Assembly (NCBI GenBank): GCA_964505785.1
Contig: CAZDJZ010000014.1
Span: 13,571 to 77,570 of the forward strand
Direction: 5' to 3'
DNA from: CAYRTV01 sp964505785
GTDB taxonomy: Bacteria; Acidobacteriota; Aminicenantia; Aminicenantales; Aminicenantaceae
DNA length: 64,000 nt
Part shown: piece by piece, positions 1-7,890 of the stretch
Layout of the letters: each line of letters opens with the position of its first letter
Numbering within the stretch: the stretch's first letter is position 1
Notes under the pieces: generated by a model
What the model was told of the DNA's origin: nothing
Seen by the model: only the letters and a program-made list of their open reading frames with translations
Databases searched by the model: none
Made by a program: the position numbers and the translations under genes

Positions 1-290
1 ATTATAATCCTTTTCCCTCTTCCCCGAGTAATTTGACTGATCTGAACTTTGCCATGCTTCTTTGTATATCTCAAAACTTAAAACTTAAATCAAAAAAATA
101 TATCGAAGTAAATTAAAATGAAACAACACCATCGGTCTGCGTGAATAGACAAAACAGACCGAAAAGACATGATAGTTAGAAAAGACTTAGATAGACCTGA
201 ATAGAATTAGATGGACTCAATAAACGCAAGCGGGCTTAATGATGCACTCTAAGATTCCCATTGCTCCGCTCCTGGAATGACATGGGGGAA
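1..290. repeat. Intergenic mosaic of dispersed repeats
   Basis: No gene is supported here. About 61-100 holds an AT-rich string of 'caaaacttaaaac' type, the reverse of a family seen near 4060 and 32940. Positions 133-235 hold AGAC-rich units (gaatagac, gaaaagac, cttagatagacc, ttagatggac) that recur at 24561-24640 and, inverted, at 32671-32750. Positions 248-287 look like a decayed copy of the widespread ctaagatt...ggaatgacat type of intergenic repeat. The segment lies downstream of the response regulator gene, which ends at 291. Confidence 0.6.
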
Positions 291-1013
291 TCATTCTTCC
301 ATCTTATCCACAAACATATACCCGGTCCCCCTTATACTTTGGATATATTTTGGATTTCCGCGGTCCGGCTCAAAATATTTGCGGAGCCGTGCAATAAAAT
401 TATCAACAGTGCGGGTTTGAACTTTGGGACTCATTCCCCAAACATGCTCCAGAAGATCTTCTCTGGAAACAATATGATTTTTATTCTGGATGAGATATCT
501 AAGGACAGCCGCTTCTTGATAGGTGAGATTTATTGTTTCATTTTCGGTCTTTGCCGTCAAATTCCTAAAATCGATTTCATTATCACCGAACCGGTACTGG
601 GGCATATCCGCTGCAGAGGCCTGGTACCATTGTTTTCTTCTCAGAAGGCTTTTGATTCGGGCCAGCAGCTCCTCCAGATGAAACGGTTTGGTCAAGTAAT
701 CGTCGGCACCGGTTTCCAGACCTTTCACCCGGTCTTTTAATCCGGTCCGTGCTGTCAGCATGATGATAGGCACCTGCGGCGTTTTTTCTCTTATTTTCCG
801 GGCCACCTCAAAACCATCGATAAATGGGAGCATAATATCAAGGATGATCAAATCAAAAGCCCTGCTTCCGAAGAACTCCAGGGCCTCTCGACCGTTTTTC
901 GCCCAGACTACGCTATAGCCTTCTTCATTCAGATTGTACTCAACGCCGATCGCCAAGGTTTCTTCATCCTCCACCAACAGAATCCGGCTTCCTGCAAAAA
1001 CATTCCGGTTCAT
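291..1013 (-). CDS. OmpR/PhoB-family response regulator
   Basis: This is a cytoplasmic DNA-binding response regulator of 240 residues, the usual length for the family. The receiver domain covers about residues 9-125: acidic pocket in VEDEE (D16), phospho-acceptor D59 in ILDIMLP, and conserved Lys in TKPFH. A winged-helix trans_reg_C domain covers about 140-235, ending in RGTGYMF. Its ATG overlaps the stop of the upstream histidine kinase as ATGA, so the two are translationally coupled and should be cognate partners. It may bind the 11-bp direct repeat at 2041-2062 in front of the kinase gene. Family assignment is secure; the signal and target genes are not visible. Confidence 0.95.
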   Translation of the reverse strand: MNRNVFAGSRILLVEDEETLAIGVEYNLNEEGYSVVWAKNGREALEFFGSRAFDLIILDIMLPFIDGFEVARKIREKTPQVPIIMLTARTGLKDRVKGLETGADDYLTKPFHLEELLARIKSLLRRKQWYQASAADMPQYRFGDNEIDFRNLTAKTENETINLTYQEAAVLRYLIQNKNHIVSREDLLEHVWGMSPKVQTRTVDNFIARLRKYFEPDRGNPKYIQSIRGTGYMFVDKMEE

Positions 1014-2014
1014 TTGAATCCCATTCTCAGTTTCCGGCTCATTTTCAATATTCTTTTTAAATGCCGTTTCTTGGCTGCATTATAAACCGGAAGTTCAATC
1101 TGGAAAGTGGCGCCGTTTTCGTGGTTGAAAGCTTTTACTTTTCCCCCATGGTACTTAACCACCTCCCTAACCCAGTGAAGCCCCAGGCCGGTTCCTTTTA
1201 CATTGGGAGCATCGCTGCGATAAACCCTGTGAAATTTAGAAAATATTATTTTCAGATATTTTGGAGGAATACCGATCCCATTATCAGAAAATTCCATAAC
1301 AAATTTTTTGGGAGCGCACCTCAGCTCAACATTGATACGGACTTGTCCCCGGCTGTATTTGACGGCATTATCCATTAAATTATCCATTAAAATATGAAAA
1401 GAATTTTTATCGATCACACATTGACAATCCGCCTGACCGGAGACCGTCACAGCGTCTTCCGGAAGATTCAACTGCTCCCTTGACTCCCTGATCAAGTCGC
1501 GAATAACCGGCCCTGCGGTAAAGATCCCGCATTCATACACTGCTTTTTTTTGTTCCAGACCGGCGACCTCCAGAATAGTATTGATTAAACGCTGCAGCCG
1601 TCCGGCGTCTTTCAGCATCAAATCAATGAATTTGTCCTGATGCGGCCGGGCTAATTCCCGGTTTTTCAGGGTTTCCAGATTGAGCTGAATCGACGCCAGA
1701 GGCGTTTTTAATTCATGCGTAATATTCGCGATAAAATTATCATACAGGCTTGTCATTTTAAATTGAACCGTAAAATTCCGGAAAATTAGAGACATACCAA
1801 TTGATATCCCCAGAAAAAGTATACAGCCGAGTATCAGCGTAAAAATATTGGCGCTTTCCGACATAACCCATGAGGATAAACTCTCATCCACTTGCTTTAA
1901 AATCATGCGGGAAGATATAAACCGGTAGATCCATAACCCCAGCAGCGAAAACCAGGCAACCTGGGCCAGGACAAAAATGACAACATAGCGGGTTAAAGAT
2001 CTCTGCTTGCTCAT
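1010..2014 (-). CDS. Membrane sensor histidine kinase
   Basis: This is a 334-residue inner-membrane histidine kinase. Two hydrophobic segments (about residues 10-32 and 56-78) flank a loop of only some 20 residues, so there is no room for a folded periplasmic sensor domain; sensing is probably within the membrane or through a partner. The H-box is NITHELKTPL with H100. N-box NLMDNAVKYS, G1 DNGIGIPP and G2 GTGLGLHWV make a complete HATPase domain. No HAMP domain is evident. It is the first gene of the HK-RR operon and overlaps the regulator by 4 bp. There is no Shine-Dalgarno sequence near its ATG and a good -10 box ends 7 nt upstream, so the message may be leaderless. Confidence 0.93.
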   Translation of the reverse strand: MSKQRSLTRYVVIFVLAQVAWFSLLGLWIYRFISSRMILKQVDESLSSWVMSESANIFTLILGCILFLGISIGMSLIFRNFTVQFKMTSLYDNFIANITHELKTPLASIQLNLETLKNRELARPHQDKFIDLMLKDAGRLQRLINTILEVAGLEQKKAVYECGIFTAGPVIRDLIRESREQLNLPEDAVTVSGQADCQCVIDKNSFHILMDNLMDNAVKYSRGQVRINVELRCAPKKFVMEFSDNGIGIPPKYLKIIFSKFHRVYRSDAPNVKGTGLGLHWVREVVKYHGGKVKAFNHENGATFQIELPVYNAAKKRHLKRILKMSRKLRMGFK

Positions 2015-2021
2015 TTTTTTT

Positions 2022-2062
2022 ATTATAACCTCATTGCCGGACTTTTACATTACTTTTACATA
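2022..2062 (-). promoter_or_regulatory. Promoter with PHO-box-like 11-bp direct repeat for the HK-RR operon
   Basis: Reading leftward, a TATAAT -10 box lies at 2027-2022. Two copies of ACTTTTACAT(T/A) lie at 2041-2051 and 2052-2062, an exact 11-bp period. They sit where a -35 box would be, 13 nt upstream of the -10. Tandem 11-bp half-sites over the -35 are the known layout of PhoB/OmpR-type activator sites, so autoregulation by the adjacent response regulator is a reasonable inference. The predicted start site falls on or next to the kinase ATG at 2014. Confidence 0.55.
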
Positions 2063-2144
2063 TCAAACCCCAAAAGCCCGGATGAATTTGGTAATATAAT
2101 TTTAACCTGAATTTTTTATGAACAATCCAGTTGAGGAGATTAAC

Positions 2145-3623
2145 ATGAATATTTTATTGGTTTACCCCCAAACGCCGCCCACATTTTGGAGTTTCGCCGA
2201 CGCCATAAAATTCATTTCCAAAAAATCCTCTGAAATCCCTCTGGGATTGATTACCGTTGGAGCCATGCTCCCACAGGATTGGAATAAAAGATTAGTCGAC
2301 ACAAATGTCTCGCCGCTTATCGACCGGGATATCCTGTGGGCCGATTATGTTTTTCTCAGCGGTATGAGTATTCATTTGAACTCTTTTAAAAAAATTGTCA
2401 AACGCTGCAATCAACTGGGAGTCAAAGTTGTGGCCGGCGGTCCTTTGGCCACCACCCATTATCAGGAAATAATGGGCGTCGACCATTACGTTTTAAATGA
2501 AGCTGAGCTGACTTTATCTTCATTCATTGATGATGTAAAAAAAGGCTGTCCTAAACCTGTTTACAAATCTAACGGGTTTCCAGGCCTGAATTCAACCCCT
2601 CCGCCAAAGTGGGACCTGCTCGAAATGAAAAAATATGCCGGAATGAGCATACAATATTCACGAGGCTGTCCATATAATTGTGAGTTCTGCAGTATCACCT
2701 TGCTTAACGGCCGAAAACCCCGTACAAAATCAAGACAACAGTTCATCCATGAATTGGAATCCCTCTATCAAGCCGGATGGAGAGGCGGCGTCTTTATCGT
2801 GGATGACAATTTCATCGGAAACAAACGCAAATTAAAGTCGGACATACTACCGGCGATGATCGGCTGGGCGCAGAAAAGACACTATCCTTTTGAATACATC
2901 ACGGAAGCCACTATCAATCTGGCCGATGACGATGAACTGCTGGATCTCATGGTCAGCGCCGGCTTTGACAGCGCCTTTATCGGAATTGAAACCCCAAACA
3001 GCGAAAGTCTGGCGGAATGCGGCAAATTTCACAACCAAAAACGCAATATGATGGAGTCGATCAAAAAAATGCATCAAAAAGGATTGCAGGTGGCCGGAGG
3101 ATTTATTGTAGGTTTTGACCATGATACGCCTTCCATTTTTAAAAGCCAGATGGAATTTATTCAGAAAAGCGGAATTGTCACCGCAATGGTCGGCATGCTT
3201 AACGCACCGACTGGTACGCGGTTATACAAAAGATTAGATTCTGAAAACCGGTTGTCCAATATTTTCACCGGAGACAATATGGACGGCTCCATCAATTTTA
3301 TTCCCAAAATGGGCTATCAGAAACTGGTTAAAGGCTACAAAGAATTGGTGGAAACACTTTATTCTCAGAAAAAATATTATGAGCGGCTGAAAACATTCCT
3401 CAGTGAATACCGAAGGCCTCCCTTAAAGGTTCCCTCCGTCAAGTTTCAGGATATCAAGGCGTTATTTAAATCTGTATGGAAACTGGGATTTCTGGAAAGA
3501 GGAAAACGGTACTACTGGAAGCTTCTTTTTTACAGCCTGTTCAATTTTCCAAGAAAATTCCCACTGGCCGTGAAAATGGCGATTTATGGATTTCATTTCC
3601 GCAGGGTAGCCCGCCGCATCTAA
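2145..3623 (+). CDS. B12-binding domain radical SAM protein
   Basis: This protein of 492 residues has an N-terminal cobalamin-binding Rossmann domain (about 1-135, starting MNILLVYPQ), a radical SAM core with the cluster motif CPYNCEFC, and a C-terminal DUF4070-like region with a basic tail. Members of this class methylate or rearrange unactivated carbons in lipids, cofactors and natural products; HpnR hopanoid methylase has the same layout, but the substrate here cannot be read from sequence. I chose ATG 2145 over ATG 2118 because GAGGAG at 2133-2138 is 6 nt upstream of it and the family begins at MNILLVYP. It is divergent from the two-component operon, with TATAAT at 2095-2100 but no obvious -35. 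It has no enzyme partner next to it. Confidence 0.9.
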   Translation: MNILLVYPQTPPTFWSFADAIKFISKKSSEIPLGLITVGAMLPQDWNKRLVDTNVSPLIDRDILWADYVFLSGMSIHLNSFKKIVKRCNQLGVKVVAGGPLATTHYQEIMGVDHYVLNEAELTLSSFIDDVKKGCPKPVYKSNGFPGLNSTPPPKWDLLEMKKYAGMSIQYSRGCPYNCEFCSITLLNGRKPRTKSRQQFIHELESLYQAGWRGGVFIVDDNFIGNKRKLKSDILPAMIGWAQKRHYPFEYITEATINLADDDELLDLMVSAGFDSAFIGIETPNSESLAECGKFHNQKRNMMESIKKMHQKGLQVAGGFIVGFDHDTPSIFKSQMEFIQKSGIVTAMVGMLNAPTGTRLYKRLDSENRLSNIFTGDNMDGSINFIPKMGYQKLVKGYKELVETLYSQKKYYERLKTFLSEYRRPPLKVPSVKFQDIKALFKSVWKLGFLERGKRYYWKLLFYSLFNFPRKFPLAVKMAIYGFHFRRVARRI

Positions 3624-3778
3624 TCTGACCCGTTCATAAAATAATTGCGATGTTTATTTCTATTTTTCTAACTAAATGTATGAATTATAATTATTAAAAC
3701 AACCAAATAATCGCTCTTGCCTTCTAATTTCTTATTTAAATATCGCAATTATTTCACCCTCCGGGCGGGCCGACTCTC

Positions 3779-3924
3779 GGCTCATTCAGTGAATCGTGAG
3801 TCGGAAATCGTGAATCGATTGCTTGAAATTTATTGTTTCTGTGTAAGCAATAATAGGATGTTGGAGAACCTGCAAAACGCAAAACGCTTGAAACCTTGAG
3901 GATAAATATCTATGAATCGAGAAT
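3779..3924 (+). repeat. Direct repeat, copy 1
   Basis: Starts ggctcattcagtgaatcgtg and ends ...ctatgaatcgagaat. Nearly identical to 4162-4314, 383 bp downstream in the same orientation. Both copies end in a 'tgaatcg(a/g)gaat' string, which also echoes 'tgaatcgtga' inside the repeat. Origin unknown. Confidence 0.85.
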
Positions 3925-4161
3925 GCGATTCTTCACATCCAACATTGGTTTATTTTTGATATTTGATTTCTCTTTATTCCTCACTCTTCACTCTTTACTA
4001 TCACAATTTACAACAGTGTCTCCAAAGACTCTGCTTCCTTATTATCAACCGTCCTTCGATATGGTTTTAGATTTGAGTTTTGAGATTTGCGATTTGAGAT
4101 ATTCACTTCGCTCCTCAGGACAACATTTAATTAAAGGTTTGTCGTCGTTTACAGCAATCTA

Positions 4162-4314
4162 GGCTCATTCAGTGAATCGTGAGTCGGAAATCGTGAATCG
4201 ATTGCTTGAAATTTATTGTTTCTGTGTAAGCAATAATAGGATGTTGGAGAACCTGCAAAACGCAAAATGCAAAACGCTTGAAACCTTGAGGATAAATATC
4301 TATGAATCGGGAAT
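4162..4314 (+). repeat. Direct repeat, copy 2
   Basis: Second copy of the 3779-3924 block, differing mainly by about 7 extra bases where an aaaacgc unit is repeated (cgcaaaatgcaaaacgc). It lies upstream of the end of the leftward dgt gene. Confidence 0.85.
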
Positions 4315-4442
4315 CGGGAAACTCAGCATAATGAACTTGTAATTATGGGCGCACCGGAATAAGGTTTAGTGCGGCGGGCTTTTTTCGGAGTCCGGAAAAC
4401 CATGCTGGAATAAAAAAGAAAACAGCGAATACCCGAGAACGG

Positions 4443-5483
4443 TTAAAAAATCTTTTTGTTCGGGAAAAAAACATCTTCGAATAAATCCAATGCATACAGG
4501 TCAGTCATGCCGGCGATAAAATCCACGACTCTTTTCTTTTGGCTGTCCTGTTTTGGAAAATTCTTCACATATTTCCCTGGATGCCCCATAACATAGTCAA
4601 ACAGGTCGGTTAAAATCTTATCAATTTTCCCATGCTGTTCTTTGGCCGCCACTGAAAAATAGACTTCTTCGTACAAAAAATCTCTCAAATCCACAATCGC
4701 TCGGTTCATTTCCGGACTCAGAGAAATTTGTTCCAGTCTGTTCTCCATCGTTGCTTTAATCACATCTTTGACCATACAGTCAATACGAAGGGCATGATAA
4801 CGGCCTAAATATTTTACCAGTCTTTCCGGAATATCCTCATGCCGAATAATACCGGCTCTCACAGCATCATCCAGGTCGTGATTCACATAGGCAATGACAT
4901 CCGAAATCCGGACAGCCTGTCCTTCTAAAGTGGCCGGCATTTCTGATGCAGGTGCATCCAGAATCTGACCGCGGCCCTTAGAATGTTTGACGATTCCATC
5001 CCGGACTTCCCAGGTTAGATTAAGGCCTTTTCCTTCGTATTCCAACTTCTCTACAACCCGCAAACTCTGAGCATAATGAGTAAATCCCGGCATAATTTTA
5101 TTCAACGCCGCTTCTCCGGCGTGGCCGAATGGAGTATGCCCCAGGTCATGCCCCAGGGCAATGCCTTCAGTCAAATCTTCATTCAGCTGCAGAGCCTTAG
5201 CGATCGTCCGGGCGATCTGAGAAACTTCCAAGGTATGGGTCAGGCGTGTCCGGTAATGGTCTCCGTACGGCGCCAGGAACACCTGGGTTTTATGCTTTAG
5301 GCGGCGAAAAGACTTGCTGTGAATGATCCGGTCCCTGTCTCGCTGAAAAGCTGTCCGTATGGAGTGGGGTCTTTCCTTGCGCTCACGTCCTCGGCTGAGC
5401 GAGCTCAGGCTTGCCTGGGGAGCAAGATTTCTAGCCTCCTCTTCCTCTTGCCGCTTACGAATATTTTCAAAGGATGAGGTCAC
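4443..5483 (-). CDS. dgt: Deoxyguanosinetriphosphate triphosphohydrolase-like HD protein
   Basis: This 346-residue cytoplasmic HD-superfamily protein should hydrolyse dNTPs to deoxynucleoside and triphosphate. The signature residues are RLTHTLEV, then ALGHDLGHTPFGHAGE (HD metal pair) and ISDVIAYVNHDLDDA, in the order of the dGTPase-like family. The Arg-rich N-terminus (HSIRTAFQRDRDRI) is also typical. The start is a GTG at 5483 overlapping the upstream stop as GTGA, so it is translationally coupled to the 3HCDH-C-like gene. Last gene of the yggS operon. Substrate preference among dNTPs is not determined. Confidence 0.92.
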   Translation of the reverse strand: MTSSFENIRKRQEEEEARNLAPQASLSSLSRGRERKERPHSIRTAFQRDRDRIIHSKSFRRLKHKTQVFLAPYGDHYRTRLTHTLEVSQIARTIAKALQLNEDLTEGIALGHDLGHTPFGHAGEAALNKIMPGFTHYAQSLRVVEKLEYEGKGLNLTWEVRDGIVKHSKGRGQILDAPASEMPATLEGQAVRISDVIAYVNHDLDDAVRAGIIRHEDIPERLVKYLGRYHALRIDCMVKDVIKATMENRLEQISLSPEMNRAIVDLRDFLYEEVYFSVAAKEQHGKIDKILTDLFDYVMGHPGKYVKNFPKQDSQKKRVVDFIAGMTDLYALDLFEDVFFPNKKIF

Positions 5484-6193
5484 TCCCTTTTCTCCAAATC
5501 CCAGAATTTATTCTCCCGGACTTGATCGATCAATATTTGCGGAATAGGAAAATTGATTTCCTTCCGGTGGGACAGCTCCATTTTCTCAGTCACCATATTC
5601 ATTGCTTCCGGAATCCCGGTTTGATTCATCAACGAAAAAGGCCCTTCTTTCCATAGCAGTGCTTGACGAAAACTTGTTTCCGCTTCTTTCACCGTCAGCA
5701 GGCCGGCTTCAACGACTTCCGCCGCCACCATAAAAGCCACAGCTTGAAAACGTTTGATTAGCAGGTTAATCGTGAGTGCGTCCGACGGGGTTTTCTGGGT
5801 CTCTTCAGGAGTCAGCCATTTAATTCCTTTTTTCCCAGTCTTTCCGGTTTGAGCCAATCTCTTTTTCAGAATCTCCGGAGGGGAAAAAAAATTGTCGTAT
5901 TTTTGATAAAGACTATCTTCCTCTCTTTCTCTCCGGGCAAGATGAAAAAAGAATTTCACCGAGTCCAGCAGCCCGACTTCGTCCATCCAGGATAAAAAGC
6001 CCTGCTCCGATCCGAAAGCAGCTTTCCCGGCCTGCTCGACAGTAGGAATGTCATATCCCCCCTCCACCATTCTGGCTGCCTCCAGCATTAATGCCGCAAG
6101 CATCAAATTGGCGGCACCGCCTTTTCGTTCCTGATGGAGTTTTACCGGTTCAGAGATAAGTTTTTTCATATCCTCTATCCTTTTCTTATCCAT
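5480..6193 (-). CDS. Stand-alone tandem 3-hydroxyacyl-CoA dehydrogenase C-terminal-like protein
   Basis: This protein of 237 residues has no NAD-binding Rossmann domain. Two helical segments each resemble the 3HCDH C-terminal dimerisation/substrate domain. The first (about 15-75) has NLMLAALMLEAARMV, then AFGSEQGFLSWMDEVGL; the second (about 140-200) has NLLIKRFQAVAFMVAAEVV, then WKEGPFSLMNQTGIPEA. The tail (FPIPQILIDQ) also matches the end of fused hydroxyacyl-CoA dehydrogenases. Without the GxGxxG half it cannot be a classical dehydrogenase, so it may be a subunit, an acyl-CoA-binding protein or a relic. ATG 6193 sits inside the yggS stop (ATGGATAA); a TTG at 6211 is possible. Remote homology is judged by eye only. 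Confidence 0.6.
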   Translation of the reverse strand: MDKKRIEDMKKLISEPVKLHQERKGGAANLMLAALMLEAARMVEGGYDIPTVEQAGKAAFGSEQGFLSWMDEVGLLDSVKFFFHLARREREEDSLYQKYDNFFSPPEILKKRLAQTGKTGKKGIKWLTPEETQKTPSDALTINLLIKRFQAVAFMVAAEVVEAGLLTVKEAETSFRQALLWKEGPFSLMNQTGIPEAMNMVTEKMELSHRKEINFPIPQILIDQVRENKFWDLEKRE

Positions 6194-6857
6194 TACGGTC
6201 ACGGGATCCAAAAATTTTTGTTCCGATACGAATCATGTTCGCTCCTTCTTCGATTGCCACCCGGTAAGAATTCGTCATTCCCATGGAGAGATAACGCATT
6301 TCCACATTAGGTAAATCCAGTTCTTTCATTCTTTCAAACAGCCGGCGGGTCTCAACAAAAAAAGGCCGTGCGTTTTCAGGGTCACCGAACATGGGCCCCA
6401 TTGTCATCAATCCTTGCACGCTGATCTGTCTCATCTTTGAAATTTTTTCAACAAAATCTTCCACATCCCCGGGTAATACGCCGAATTTTTGTTCTTCCTT
6501 CCCGCTGTTCACTTCAACCAAAACCGGCACCACCCGGCCGCGGGAAGCGGCTCTTTTTTCGATTTCTTTGGCCAGAGACATCCTGTCAAGTGTTTCGATC
6601 ATATCGAAAATTTCCAGCGCTGACTTGACCTTGTTCCTTTGCAAATGTCCAATAAAATGCCATTTAACACGGGGTCCTATGGCCTTGTAAGCAGCTTCAG
6701 CTTCCTGAACATAATTTTCTCCTACGATTTGAATTCCCGCCTCTACAGCACGCAGAACTTCTTCGGGTTTAAGGGTTTTCGCGGCGGCAACCAGCTTAAC
6801 GCCGGGAGGAATTTCTTCCAATAGTATTTGGATGTTTTCTTGAATGTAATCAGACAT
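6186..6857 (-). CDS. yggS: YggS/PLPBP family pyridoxal phosphate homeostasis protein
   Basis: This 223-residue fold-type III PLP-binding barrel protein has no known catalytic role; the family controls free PLP and affects amino-acid and keto-acid pools. Visible landmarks are the PLP lysine in VAAAKTL (about K26), GENYVQEA, WHFIGHLQRNK, SVQGLMTMGP and the closing SMGMTNSYRVAIEEG...IRIG. It heads a three-gene leftward operon with the 3HCDH-C-like gene and dgt. A GGAAG sequence precedes the ATG. Neighbours more usual for this gene (proC, sepF, yggT) are absent. Confidence 0.95.
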   Translation of the reverse strand: MSDYIQENIQILLEEIPPGVKLVAAAKTLKPEEVLRAVEAGIQIVGENYVQEAEAAYKAIGPRVKWHFIGHLQRNKVKSALEIFDMIETLDRMSLAKEIEKRAASRGRVVPVLVEVNSGKEEQKFGVLPGDVEDFVEKISKMRQISVQGLMTMGPMFGDPENARPFFVETRRLFERMKELDLPNVEMRYLSMGMTNSYRVAIEEGANMIRIGTKIFGSRDRNG

Positions 6858-7011
6858 GGTTATACTTCCTTAATTGCTTCTTTATTTATTTTATTATGAG
6901 GGTCAAGTTATGTCCAATCAAACCTGAATCAGGAATCAGCCGGACTCGTTATTCTCATGGCATGCGGGTGGATCCCAAAGCTGCATTATCCAATTTTGCG
7001 GCTTCCCCCAT

Positions 7012-7875
7012 TTACGATTCGCGATTGAGCATTTTATAGAACAAGGCAGCCAAATTGGTTTGCAGCTCCGGATTCTGATCCAGCAAAAAACGGACATAGA
7101 CCTCCCCTCCAGAATAAAAACTCACCCGGCTAAAAGGCTTTTCCCGTCCGCCGGTATTCTCCGACAGTTTCACTCCCCTGCGGATTTCGTTTTCAATATA
7201 ACGGGCGAAACCTTCTTTCCATTCCTGCCAGATCATGTATTCATAATCCTTGGTATCCAAAATACTTTTCAACTCGTTCCGGATTTCCCGCCTTGACTGG
7301 ATATCCAAGTCGGCCTCCAGCCACTGCGTATATAAATCAACAAATTCAGGTTTTTCAAAGGGAAAGGGATGTTCCAGTTCCCACATAAAATCCCCCTGTT
7401 CCATAGCTTCTGCCGCCACTTGAAGTTCTGCTTTTAGTTCCTGCTCATGATTCTCCGCTTGATAACAATGGACAAATTCATGAAAAAGACTGACGTATCC
7501 TTCTGTGGTCTCAAAAGCATCGGGAGTGATAACGCCTGCTGATTTCCCCTGATAAAAATCCAGGGGAAAAGCAGCTCGCAGCTTGTCGGGAAGCTCCATC
7601 CCGCTGGCTTGACTGAGAACCGGCTCATACATCACAGGTGAAGATATGTTATCAAAGATATAAAAACAATTGCCTTCAACCAGCGCAACCGGATATAATC
7701 CTGCAAAAAGAGGATGAATGTCGCTAATTTCCTGTCTCATTTCCTCTATTTTTTCTAAATCTGCGGCATACTGTTCATACACGTCCGTAATCTTACGGCA
7801 GGGTAAATCCGCGGTTTGACCGAACATCCACACAGCCGCGGCTAAGCTCAAAAAAATGATTATAGTTTTTTTCAT
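7012..7875 (-). CDS. Secreted protein with HExxH metallopeptidase motif
   Basis: This 287-residue protein begins with a clear signal peptide (about 1-19, MKKTIIIFLSLAAAVWMFG), so it is exported. In the middle is LFHEFVHCYQ, an HExxH zinc-peptidase motif (about residues 134-138), followed by a Glu-rich helix that could supply the third ligand. I do not recognise the family. It lies 15 bp downstream of the acyl-CoA synthetase gene and is probably co-transcribed with iorAB-acd. A peptidase at the end of an amino-acid-fermentation operon would fit peptide feeding, but that link is inference. Confidence 0.7.
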   Translation of the reverse strand: MKKTIIIFLSLAAAVWMFGQTADLPCRKITDVYEQYAADLEKIEEMRQEISDIHPLFAGLYPVALVEGNCFYIFDNISSPVMYEPVLSQASGMELPDKLRAAFPLDFYQGKSAGVITPDAFETTEGYVSLFHEFVHCYQAENHEQELKAELQVAAEAMEQGDFMWELEHPFPFEKPEFVDLYTQWLEADLDIQSRREIRNELKSILDTKDYEYMIWQEWKEGFARYIENEIRRGVKLSENTGGREKPFSRVSFYSGGEVYVRFLLDQNPELQTNLAALFYKMLNRES

Positions 7876-7890
7876 CCTAACCTCCCCAAT

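Larger units (their letters stand above)
3624..4442. repeat. 819-bp gene-free gap with a duplicated ~150-bp block and AT-rich repeats
   Basis: The open frames here consist of repeat sequence and are not credible genes. A block at 3779-3924 is repeated almost exactly at 4162-4314, with a small internal expansion of an aaaacgc/aaaatgc unit in the second copy. Between them lie a pyrimidine-rich tract of TTCACTC/TTTACTC type (3965-4001) and a run of 'gatttgag' variants (4055-4110). Both tracts recur elsewhere in the window. No promoter, RNA gene or strong terminator is recognisable. Confidence 0.7.

Noticed and set aside
133..235. Possible CRISPR array from repeated AGAC words
   Set aside because: Units are irregular in length and spacing, with no constant repeat/spacer structure and no cas genes.
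3717..4162. Two open frames of 60 and 88 codons
   Set aside because: They consist of the duplicated block and AT-rich repeat modules, have no SD and show no protein-like composition.
4351..4386. Terminator-like 'gcgcac...gtgcggcgggctttttt' downstream of dgt
   Set aside because: The T-run is on the plus strand while the gene ends leftward, and the stem is five pairs with a long loop.
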